From Gamsiella multidivaricata (lineage: Eukaryota; Mortierellomycota; Mortierellomycetes; Mortierellales; Mortierellaceae), in the NCBI RefSeq assembly GCF_025024155.1, contig NW_026251747.1, positions 266,416 through 330,415 on the forward strand: 64,000 nucleotides of DNA, given 5' to 3'. Under the pieces are notes generated by a model that had not been told where the DNA came from, searched no databases, and saw nothing but the letters and a program-made list of their open reading frames with translations. This document shows positions 11,261-20,817 of this stretch, piece by piece. The position numbers were made by a program, and so were the translations under genes. Positions within the stretch are counted from its first letter, which is position 1. Every line of letters starts with the position of its first letter.

Positions 11261-12678
11261 GGTGGAGCAGTGGGGAGGGGGGCAGTGGAGGTATTTCAAT
11301 GGAAGGCTAAGTGATTTTTTAAGTTGATAGTGAACCTTCTTCCTATCAGGTGCTTGATGGGTTTGCCAAAAGCAAATTGGCTTGCTTGGGCTGGACACAG
11401 ATAGGTCCGTTCCCAGCCCTCTCTGAATGTATGATGATCTATTGCGTTTGAAGGAATTGGTTCACATACATTCTAAAGCCTGCATAGTCCTATCACAGAG
11501 TCGAATAGAAAGTTATGCATAATACAGACCACACAAGGGACAGAAGTAACTTGTCATTTCTCGCTGAACTCATTCAACTTTTGCCATAGCTTAGTCCTAT
11601 TCACTCTCCTTTTTACTTCTTGGCCAAGGTGTGGCCTGCTTTCAAGGACTGATATCTTATTCACCACACTGCGATCCGCCACCTCCTCAGCACAATAGCG
11701 CGCGCTCTCCACGTTTGTAATGGGCTGGCCACAGAAAGACGCCGATAGCGGGGATAAAAACTCTTCCGATGATCTGCCGCCATGACTTCCGCCTCCCGGG
11801 CTCTTCTCGCCACGCTTTTCGATCTGACATTGGCCCAGCTTCTGGACAGACTCAAATATGCACCAATTGGCCGTCAGATAACTGCCTCCGGCGCTGCTCG
11901 ATGCGTTTTAAGCCAAATCCTGAATGGATTATTTGCCGTAAAAAGCGAGGGCACAACAGATGACAAAATTGTCACTAGAAACAGGACTTGTGTTGACCAA
12001 GGGAATCACCCTGAAAAATGTCGAGGTCATGGCCAGAGTGGTAGTTGACGCATAGCCGCTTGTTGTTTAACATTCCTGTGAACACTGCAGATCGGGATCC
12101 AGACCCTTGGTGCTATAGTCGTCTAAATCAGAAGACTATCCATGGACAGCAAAAGTAGCGGTCTAATCCGGGTTTGATGGCTCGCAGAGCACAACAATTT
12201 TTTTGATCCGAATCATTCATATTTTCGTCCGCAAGCCATTTCCTGTCTTAATTGTACAATTTGCGTTCAGTTGTCTCCTGTTCTTTCTTTTTTTTTTTTT
12301 ATTACTGCACTTCGTTACATGAAAGCTGTATCCTTTTTCTAGTGATTGTGGGGCTGAACGGCTGCTGGTGTAGGCGTATGTCCTGTTGCGTGGACAGAGG
12401 GTACATTGGCATTATTTTCCTCCAGGAACACATTCCATGCTAAAGAAATAAAGATAGGTGCGACATTAGTAGTGGCATAAGAAGGTATTTAGGACGCATA
12501 TTGCATCAAGTATTGGGCAGAGTTACTAAACATACAGTCCAAGGTAGATTTGATGGAGCCACGCTTGATCCAGAACTAAAGGGACGATATGAAAAGCAAG
12601 GAATAGTCGTTAGTTTGGCTGGCTGCATGACTGGTACTTCTTTGAAGCGGTATCAAAAAAAAAAAAAAAAAATTGTAC
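11261..12678. other. Gene-poor stretch, no supported gene
   Basis: Only short open frames are present. One at 11782-12048 (+, 88 codons, following a GATAAAAA word) has no recognisable motif and I do not call it. There is a T-run near 12288-12300 and an 18-bp A-run at 12655-12672. Confidence 0.4.
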
Positions 12679-13064
12679 CATCTTCATCTCATCCGTGAAG
12701 CCGCGCCATTCCAGCTTGGCCTCGATCGCAATCACACGCATTCTGTCCATATCTGCCGGTTCGATTTCCTCCAGTTCTGTCAAGAAAAGAAGAAAAATAA
12801 TAGATTTCGCAAGAAGAGCATTAGCATGGATGGTGAATAATGACTAGTCAATACAATGCCACGCTTACAGGGCCATTGGAGGATATTATCCTTCCCTCAC
12901 TTGGCACCCAGGTACATAAAGCATTGCAGCAAGTTACCATCGACACGGTCAACTTCCATGCGTTCGCAAGTGCGCAACTTGCAGTACTCGACAAAACCAT
13001 CGCGCTCTTCGGCATCGGTCGCTTGGAGCTTTAATTTTGTAGGAATGTCATTGGTGGCTGCCAT
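12679..13064 (-). pseudogene. Small unrecognised spliced gene or relic
   Basis: The minus strand reads from the ATG at 13064 for ~52 codons (RDGFVEYCKLRTCERMEVDR, then NLLQCFMYL), then after a likely intron of ~130 nt ending CTTGACAG at 12777 continues as LEEIEPADMDRMRVIAIEAK and LEWRGFTDEM to ~12680. The strong-looking donor (GTGAGG at 12900) leaves the wrong phase. Only a weak donor seven bases earlier (GTGCCA at 12907) joins the frames, so either the splice is unusual or one base has been lost. Further coding beyond the A-run at 12655 is uncertain. The repeated acidic and Arg pattern suggests a real past protein, but I do not recognise the family. Confidence 0.35.
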
Positions 13065-14348
13065 GATGAGAAAGTGGTTGGATGAGAAGGGTGAAGGAGA
13101 GTGAGGAATAAGTTTCGACCATCACATAGCGCTTAGCCGTGACGCGTAGCGCGTTGCCAATGTGCGGACTGCTTTGCTCACAATTGCTCTCCGTGGTCAG
13201 TGCTCCAGGGACAACAGGGTATTTTTGAAGGGGAACGCAACGGTATGAAATTGTTGAGAAAGGAACTTTGAAACCGCATTGTTCTCCAGCTCCTACTGCA
13301 GTTTACATGTAGTGACTGACGGGCCGGGGTCTGCTGGGGGTTGACGCTTCCGGCCTTGCTCGCTGCTGCCGGTGCTGACGGACCCGGATCTACTGCTCTT
13401 TTTTTTTTCGCTCCTGCTCGCTGCTGTAGATGTCAACGGACCTGAGGCTACTGCTATCGCTACAGGGCTTAATAATGGCTTGTATTTGTCGAGACCCTTC
13501 TGGTCCTGCAACTGCACCTGGCATACGCGGGCCCTGCTCTCATTCCCATTGCATCGCGATCGAAAAACGCACGACAGCCAGAACAGTGTTTAGAACGAAA
13601 CGGCAACTTGACCAGGAACTGTTACAGGCCGGGCAGGGACATTTTGCGTCTGTATAATACCCATGTATACCCTGCACAACATACCCTAGGCTCTTTGTCT
13701 AGATATTGCAGGCAAATATGGGTGCATACATTAGACACTGGTCTTCTTTTTTCATTTCTCTTCGAAATAGCAAGGCGAGACATGAGACATGCATTAGGAC
13801 TTACTTCGATGACAAGCTGTCTCTCGAGCGCGGGATGTTTTGATACTAGTCCGGTTCGGGCGTTGAACGACTTCAGACCAAAGCAAAGAGCTATGTTGTC
13901 CCCGGCTGCCTCCCCCCGACCCCCCAATTCATCTGTCATGCGCAAGATACTCTTGGTGGTGTAGTCTAGATATACAACCAGCGTTCTGTGTCTTTTCCGG
14001 AACCATAAAAGCTGAGCAAATATCCCAGGACGTTGATTTAGCTGTTATTGCTGCTGATGCTCAGGGGATTACTGCTGCCGGTACCGTCGCTACTAGTCCT
14101 GGTATTATCGCTGGACATGTTAGCTCTGTGGCTAGAAATTAGGCCGCTCGGTTTGGTCATATATTTGAAATAGTTGTCAAGTATCTCCATGTTGAAGCTT
14201 GGAATCCGGCTTTCCAGCTCATCCGTCCCTCCATCTCGCTTCCTGTCCCGTCATAACGAGTGGGGCTTGGTGGCGGATGTGTAAAGGAATCCATGTATGG
14301 TGACAGTATGACGTTTGTTGAAATGTATAAGGTCTTGTATGGAGGCCG
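13065..14348. other. Gene-poor stretch, no supported gene
   Basis: Nothing firm. Ala/Gly-rich readable fragments occur on the plus strand near 13355-13480 (AAGADGPGST, AAVDVNGPEATAIATG) and 14040-14140 (AVIAADAQGITAAGTVATSP), each soon hitting stops. They could be remains of one repetitive protein, but the evidence is thin. Confidence 0.3.
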
Positions 14349-14830
14349 TCAAACTGCAATAATGCCCTGTTCTAGGTCGCCATCTGAATGTATATCGCCA
14401 CCGTCAATGTCAGCGTCGTCCAGATCAACGAATCCGTCCTCATATCCAGACTGTCCTCCTGCCTGTCTTCATCATTAACATCATCATCGATACCTTCCTG
14501 AGTGTTATCGTGCAGCATCCCCTTGTCAACCTCTTTGGCGGCTCCTGGGCGTAAAGTGGATGCGTTGTGGCTGAGGATGTTAAAGATGAGGCCGTTGGCT
14601 GAGATTGTTCCCTTCACCCTCATCGTTCTTGTACTGCCATCTTTGGTTTGGAGAGAGACCTTCCAGTGCCCATGGAGTCCGAACAAATCCACTTTGGACC
14701 GACCTTTTTTTTTATGTGGTTTTAGATATGAACGCTTTCTAGTCGCTGACTGTGAACAGTCGTGGAAAGGGCAGAGTGGCAAGAAACAATTTTCACATAA
14801 CGCGATTACCACAGCGAACCTTGAACGCAC
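14349..14830 (-). pseudogene. Acidic-tailed unrecognised ORF with a frame break
   Basis: An open frame from 14830 encodes a basic N-terminal part, then HGHWKVSLQTKDGSTRTMRV and KGTISANGLIFNILSHNAST, and an acidic stretch ending DDDVNDEDRQED at ~14440. In that frame the next residues become hydrophobic, but one frame over the acidic character continues as SGYEDGFVDLDDADIDGGDI and ends at a TGA at 14349-14351. A single frameshift, or an unseen splice, would join the two parts. The family is not recognised. Confidence 0.35.
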
Positions 14831-15189
14831 GCGTCAAAACTTAGAGGATAGATTAACCTCCTTGTCAAACAGACAGATCTCGTCAAAAATCCATTTTGAG
14901 TCCCCAAGATCCTCATTCTCCGCCTCTTCTAGTAGAAAAAAAAAGTGCAGCATGGTACTCATTGAAGGCAAAATGGCGGCCGTGGCAGGGTGTCAGAGCC
15001 ACCTTGTTCCCTTCCCTACCTCCCAATTGGCGCCGTTTCCTATCTCCACTCCATTCCCATTCCTACCTTGATGAACTCTCCTGTATAGCAATGTTCTCGT
15101 AACTGTGATATTCACGATAAAGTCTCCATCTTCCATTTTCCGCGCATTCTTTCGTTTGTTCCAATCCTAATCCACCCTAGAGCCGGAGG

Positions 15190-15191
<2 letters not shown>

Positions 15192-15226
<35 letters not shown>

Positions 15227-15299
15227 GTGAGGAGAGAGGGAAGACAAGACGAGGGAGTTTAAATGCTTAGCTCTCAACCGCGTGCGCCATGGTAGGGGA
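15192..15299 (-). repeat. Possible truncated tRNA-derived retroposon (SINE-like)
   Basis: On the minus strand, TGGCGCACGCGG at 15289-15278 fits the RNA polymerase III A-box consensus and is followed by GAGAGCTAAGC, like a worn tRNA D-arm. About 50 bp downstream the sequence ends in an uninterrupted 34-bp A-run (T-run at 15192-15225 on the plus strand). A-box plus poly(A) tail is the layout of tRNA-derived SINEs. There is no B-box and the anticodon stem does not pair, so this is not a tRNA gene. Confidence 0.3.
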
Positions 15300-15555
15300 C
15301 AAAAAACCCCCCTATGTCTGCATTTGATAGATCATGTACATACGAACTCGACAAATTTGGTCAGCAGGATCATTCTTTTTTAAAAACGCCTATTTGCAAG
15401 GGGCCATATCTCTCTCGGTCATTGGCACATTAATAACAAAAACACCTTGGTTCGAATGATCGCTCAATGGATTAATTGACTCATGAAGAGATAAAAAAAG
15501 TTTTTCTTTTCCTCTAACTCGATACTAGATAGTAGTCTTGCAAGTCTCGTCTAAC

Positions 15556-15583
15556 AAAAAAAAAAAAAAAAAAAAAAAAAAAA
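15556..15583. repeat. 28-bp poly(A) tract
   Basis: An uninterrupted run of 28 A on the plus strand, ~50 bp beyond the TOP1 stop codon. Confidence 0.95.
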
Positions 15584-15633
15584 GAATAGGGGGGAGACAA
15601 CTCAATGCACATTATGCACAATATGCAGTTGCC

Positions 15634-16681
15634 TTAGAATTCCCAGTCAGCATCGACTGTCATGGCCCACTTGAACTTGTCACGGAGAGTCTTCGTGAAG
15701 ATCTTCTCCAAGGGCACATCGTACTTCTCGCACCATGCGGCAGAGATACGAGGATCGATGTAGTTGATCTTGGACGTTCCCAAAGCCGTCTGTTTGTTCT
15801 CCTCCTATTGTTATTGCCAAAGATTATAACAAATAAAATACACACACATTAATAACTAGTCCAACATAGATTGATCATCGGGAGCCATATAAAATACTTA
15901 GAGGAAAGGAACAAACAAGGGAATCAGTATTACCTTGTCAACCATGGCAGTTCTAGTGGCAGCAATGCGTTCGTCCAACTTCAAAAGCTGTGTATCACAC
16001 TTCTCAACCGTCGCGCCCTTGGGTGCGGTGACATTGCCATTCTTACGCTCCTTGGCCAACTGCTTTTCGTGTTCATCAGCGTCCTTCAACTTCAGCTTGA
16101 GATCCTTCTCAGTCAGGGGCTTCTCCTTGTTCTCTTTCCTCTTCTCATTCTCCTTCTCCCACCAAAGCTTGGTCTTTTCCCGCTCCTTAGCTATGATCTG
16201 AGCCTCATATTCTTCGATCCATTCGTCCTCCAGGTCTGACTCAGGCTCAAGGAGCTCTGGCCTCTTCTTCTTCAACTTCGGTTCCAATGTCACAATCGTC
16301 CGCTTCAACTTCATCTTCTGGTACTTGAGTGCACGGATCTAATCATTACCATGCAAACAGCAAAGAATCAGTAAGACCGAGCTTGGACAGATGTCAGCAA
16401 ATATTCGAACGCAATCAAAAAAAAAAAAGCACCTTGTCAACGATTTTGTCCATCTGAACGGCATGTCCCTTGCTGACTGCACGCTGATGGTTACAAAGAA
16501 TGGCGACCTCGCGATTAGCACGGTTGTAGGCCAGGAGTTTTTCGGCCACAGTTCCTTTCACCGGCGTCAACTTTTGTAGCTGATCCTGAAACGTGAACGA
16601 AGCGTTGTATGTACGGAACACCTTGGCCGTCAATCCCTTCATCAGGCTTTGCAAATGCTTGTTCAACTCTGACGTCTATTC

Positions 16682-16717
<36 letters not shown>

Positions 16718-19517
16718 CCAGATTAACACGAGAGGATTTGGGGACAAAATGAAAATGAAGGCACAAAGGAGTAATGATAGCTACCGGGCATTACCTTAAG
16801 GCGATCAAAGAGCTCATCTCCCTCTTGGGCTGGTTCTCGCTTGAAGAGACGGATATTTTTAAAGACTTGCTCATCAACTTCCATAGACTTTTGGTAACGG
16901 ATCGAATCTTTACCCAAAAAGTCCAAGTGCATGATGTTGGGCTTCTCCAGAGTGACGTGCTCAAAGCGAAGTGAACAACAACCGACAGTGTCCGCCTCGT
17001 CCTCTCCCTTCTCGTTACCAGCTCTGAGAGCAAGGCGATCGATAAGATACATTGCCGTGGCACGCTGGCGAATAAACATCTTCTTGTCCTTGAGCTCCGC
17101 CATGTATACTCGACGGATGTTCTCGACCTCGCCCTTGAGTGCCCTGGCAGTCTCGAACTTCTTAAGATCAGATTGTCCTTTGAGGGAACTGCCGGCAGCC
17201 AAGAAAACGTACTTTGTCGAATCGTTCACGTTCTCCTTCCAGGTGGCCAGCCACGTCTTTGTGTCATCGTGAACAATCTTTCCCCACTTGTGTCCTGCGG
17301 GGGCTGGTGGAACAGGTGCATCCTTGCTCAAGTTCAAGGTGACTTGCTCGGGGTGGACACGAAGCTGCACATTAAAAAGAAAGCACAGAAAGATCAGCCA
17401 AAATAGAACGTTACCAAATAAGCAATTGCGGTTCGCACCGACTTGTTGGACATGCATGTAGTACCTTGAGGCATCCTGTCTTAGGGTGCTTTCCTCGTCC
17501 TCGGAACAAACCCGGCGGTTCGATGCGGTAGTTGCCAACCTTTTCCTTGCGACCATCCAGCATGCAAAATCCGTACTTTTCATCAAGCGTCGCCTTCTCA
17601 TCCTTGATCGCCTGCTTCTCCTCCTTGGTCATGCTCTTCTTCCGCTCCTTCTCCTTCTGGAAGTAGTCATACATCGGCGTAAAGTCACACTTTTTGAAGC
17701 TGGTAATCTCAGGGACCTATTACAAGTGAATCATTATTAGTCCTGCGCACCTAATACAAAAGAAATCTGCGGTGGCGGCAATTAGTCATCCATGACTGGT
17801 CTGTTCATTACCGTTTTGTGTTTCTTAGCGAGTTTTGAAAAGTCTCTGAAGAAGTTATCCTGAAAGGTCGGATTCTCTGCATGCTCCGTGTACAGCAATG
17901 CGCCAAAGAAAGAAGCAACCTCCTCCACCTCAGGGGCGAGAGTGACAGGTTTGCCTATGTATGTTGAGGTTGGAGACAACGAAGGCTATATCAATGCACC
18001 GATCACACAACCAGCTTCTAGACTTGAACGAGTGCATGCAAATCAAAAGGCACGTACCATCGTATTTCATCTTGACGCCGTGTGGTACATATGATGGAGC
18101 AAAGTAGACGCCGTTATGGCTCAATGTTGTCCACTTGACGGTATCATCTTCATTCTCCCTCTCTTTCAGCCACCAGGCATCCTCTTCCTCCTCTTCTTCC
18201 TCTTTCTTGATTTTCTTGACCTTGGACTTGTCATCCCCGGCATCCACCTTTTTGACCTTCTTGACCTTGGACTTGTCATCCTCATCTTCCTTCTTGACAC
18301 GCTTCTTGACCGTGGATTGCTTCGAATCATCAGAGGTCTTGATTTTGCGAGATGAACCGTTGGTGGGCTCTGACTTGACCTTGGTTGCTGTCTTGGAGGG
18401 TTTTGCTGAGGACTTTGCGGGCGCAGTCTTTTTGGCGGCAGCCTTCTTAGCCTGCGATTGTTCATGATTGAAAGGAAGATGGTCATTTTTGTTAGAGTAT
18501 TGCCTAGGAACTGCCCGTAGTCATAACTCCAATAAACGACCTGCGAACGAGGCAGGAAAACATTTCTTACCAGAGGAGCGTCTGACTCGCTGTTTGAAGA
18601 CTCTTCCTTCAAGACTGGCCTCTTACGCTTTCGAAGCGGCACATCCGAATCACTGCTGCTGTCTTCGTAATTGTCGTCATCTATTGTTCATTTAAGATCC
18701 CTCATCAGTAAATATTCATTCGAATTAGCATGATGAGACCGCAGATGAATTAAATCCAAGGGGGTTGGATCCTGACGAGATCTTGACTGATCCATGCACG
18801 AATCACCTCTCACTTTTATTTGGACCCTAATATACACCACAGCTGTAACACATAAACATAGCAGGGCTCATCATATCCTTGATCAAAGAAGACGCCGGTA
18901 ATAAACAATCGCGACCATTTGCCACCGTCTTTTCTTTTCGGTTTCTGTGAAAAGAGACTGTGGCATGCTTGGATGGGGTAGGGGGAGGGAAGGGAGGGAG
19001 GATGAAATAACCCACGGGATGTGGTACGGTAGTTCTCTCTTCTACAACAATCCACACAACTACGCCCAAAGGGACTCCCAATGCCTTAATTCAGACACTC
19101 CAAAGCAATTACTACAAAGCTATGCTATCGTTTGTAGGCTTCAGTCGCTTATTCCTCTAACCTCATGTTCCTTGAGGTACAGATCTTCCCCCCCTCTCCC
19201 CATTGAACCCAACCTCACCCACGCATATCAAAAGTATAGGCATATTTTCTGCTTCCCAGTGTTCGACCCTCTTTAAACAGGGTCCAAAATAGAAATAAAT
19301 TGCCCAGCACGACAACATTTCGTTGCAGCGGTTGTATAAACGCGTACGGAATGTGTGCTTCATATTTTCCCTCTGTGGATCAAAACAATTAGCGGCGGAT
19401 CGGAAGGGGAGGGGACTTTTTATCAGAACGCGGCTTACCCGTTGTAAGATGATGGTCGACCTTCTGCTTCCTCCTCTGGGCCAAAGGCATATCCTCTGAG
19501 CTGTCTGAATCGGACAT
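15634..19517 (-). CDS. TOP1: DNA topoisomerase I (type IB)
   Basis: Nine exons on the minus strand: 19517..19439, 18680..18571, 18451..18058, 17954..17812, 17716..17465, 17364..16795, 16675..16433, 16338..15934 and 15804..15634. All junctions are GT-AG and phases agree, giving 788 aa (human 765). The enzyme relaxes supercoils by a transient 3'-phosphotyrosyl break in nuclear DNA. Order: a charged Lys/Glu/Asp-rich N-terminus (~1-190) for nuclear targeting; the core domain with [10 protein letters not shown] (catalytic Arg440) and FLGKDSIRY (Lys478); [11 protein letters not shown] (Arg537); CNHQR (His579); a coiled linker of Lys/Glu ~600-730; and the C-terminal [11 protein letters not shown] with active-site Tyr747. 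These match human Arg488, Lys532, Arg590, His632 and Tyr723. The start was chosen as [16 protein letters not shown], whose splice gives the correct phase through a 758-nt first intron. It should be a functional enzyme. Confidence 0.97.
16688..16715. repeat. 28-bp poly(A) tract inside a TOP1 intron
   Basis: A run of 28 A on the plus strand, read as poly(U) in the TOP1 pre-mRNA, lies 12 nt upstream of the 3' splice site at 16676. A second 12-bp run follows the next donor at ~16418-16429. Confidence 0.9.
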
Positions 19518-20012
19518 GGTTATTTTTGCTTTGAGTAAGGTGTGTGCTAAGCAAGTGATGTATGAAAAACGCTGTGGTAAACGGAAACCAGAATGAGAAG
19601 AGAGCAGCAAGAATCTGCGCTTAAAAAGTGTCGAATGCGTTATGCGTCTGAATGGGAGAGGGGCAGAGTAGGGGGGGGGATGTGAGGGGGTGCGAACAGG
19701 GATGAGCGGAGGTGTTGGAGAGAGAAAGAGAAGAGAAAGTTGGCAGGAGTCGACTTCTCATATTTATTGGCGTAGGGAGAGAGAAAATTTTTTGAAGTCG
19801 TCAGATCCATGGACTTTGGATTTTTCGGTTCAAAAATAGCTCCGCCGTCCCGTCATAAACAAGTACCAAGCCAGAGTTCCCTTATGTAGGCTTAAATATT
19901 TGAGGAAAATGCTACAAAATTTCTTATACGTCATAATAATCTTTGAAATGTGCTGTAAGCATATAGCACTGGCAACGAGAGGCATTGTGAGGTCAGGGAT
20001 CAGTCTCTTTTG
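19518..20012. other. Upstream region of TOP1
   Basis: No gene seen. It is the 5' flank of TOP1, with a purine-rich (plus strand) stretch at ~19650-19745 that is pyrimidine-rich in the direction of TOP1 transcription. Confidence 0.4.
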
Positions 20013-20261
20013 ATGGATCCATCGTTGGATCGGGCCGATTTTTCGGCATCAATTGCACCTGCGACGCCGACGGCTACACAGCTTGCCATTTACTATATTC
20101 AAGGTCTCTCTAACATGCTAAATATCATGGACAACAAATACCCTATCTCCAACCACGAAGAGGTTCTGGACGCTTTGAGGAAGGCTTAAGAACTGTGCGA
20201 CAAGTATATTCCTGCTCTGGCAACTCACAAGCTTAGTCATAAGCGTGCAAGGCAGCGTTGA
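20013..20261 (+). pseudogene. Small ORF broken by one in-frame TAA
   Basis: From the ATG at 20013 the frame runs 58 codons (DRADFSASIAPATPTATQLA, IYYIQGLSNMLNIMD), meets a TAA, then continues in the same frame with equally protein-like sequence (ELCDKYIPALATHKLSHKRA) to a TGA at 20259-20261. A single nonsense change of an 82-residue protein explains this best. It may be the remnant of a mobile-element protein. No known family is recognised. Confidence 0.4.
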
Positions 20262-20817
20262 ATAAAGATAGTTGGCAACCATTTCATATCTTCAATTCCA
20301 TCTACAATGTTCCTCAATTACTTTTGCTCCAGTTTAAAGTTGCTCACTTGGGATGTCGAAAAATCAGAATTTATGGGGCGCTTCTCTTCATCATCCAAGA
20401 AACCCGCGAACAACAAACATGGTACAAGAGCGACAATCACTACCGCTATAGTGCACATAGAAGAATTCTGTTGGATGCTACCAAAAGATGAAGGCATATA
20501 TTCTAAAATAAGGACATATACTGGAGAACTTTTGTTGATTTTTGCCGATTTTCTATCGTGCTTCATCGTTTTTATTGTTTTGGTGCAGAACAATAATTGA
20601 AATGAATGTCTAGTACTTAGACGCATCTTTTTACATCCTGCAATAACTAAGGATATTAAACTTCCTCAGAAACCATTGAAACCAGCTGGAGACATGCCTC
20701 TAGGTATCATCCTCTACCATACTGTCACGTTGTGTCACGTTTACCCTATATGACCTCTAGGAAAAAGAAGATTTTCGGGGCACATAGGGGCACTCTATTA
20801 TTATTCTATCGGTAAGA
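20262..20817. other. Intergenic, no supported gene
   Basis: AT-rich sequence between the broken ORF and the 3' end of the ABC transporter gene. Overlapping short frames on both strands at ~20300-20620 show no motif. Confidence 0.4.

Larger units (their letters stand above)
14831..15633. other. Homopolymer-rich intergenic region 3' of TOP1
   Basis: No gene seen. It contains a 34-bp T-run, a 28-bp A-run and a possible SINE-like segment, each listed separately. Confidence 0.5.

Noticed and set aside
11782..12048. An 88-codon plus-strand frame.
   Set aside because: No motif, no homologous pattern and no splice or promoter support beyond a chance GATAAAAA word.
15256..15295. Possible tRNA gene on the minus strand (GGCGCACGCGGTTGAGAGC).
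   Set aside because: D-stem has a mismatch, the anticodon stem cannot form and no B-box follows; kept only as a SINE-like candidate.
18166..18642. A 158-codon Arg/Pro/Lys-rich frame over TOP1.
   Set aside because: It mixes exon 2 of TOP1, an intron and an out-of-frame reading of the Lys-rich exon 3.
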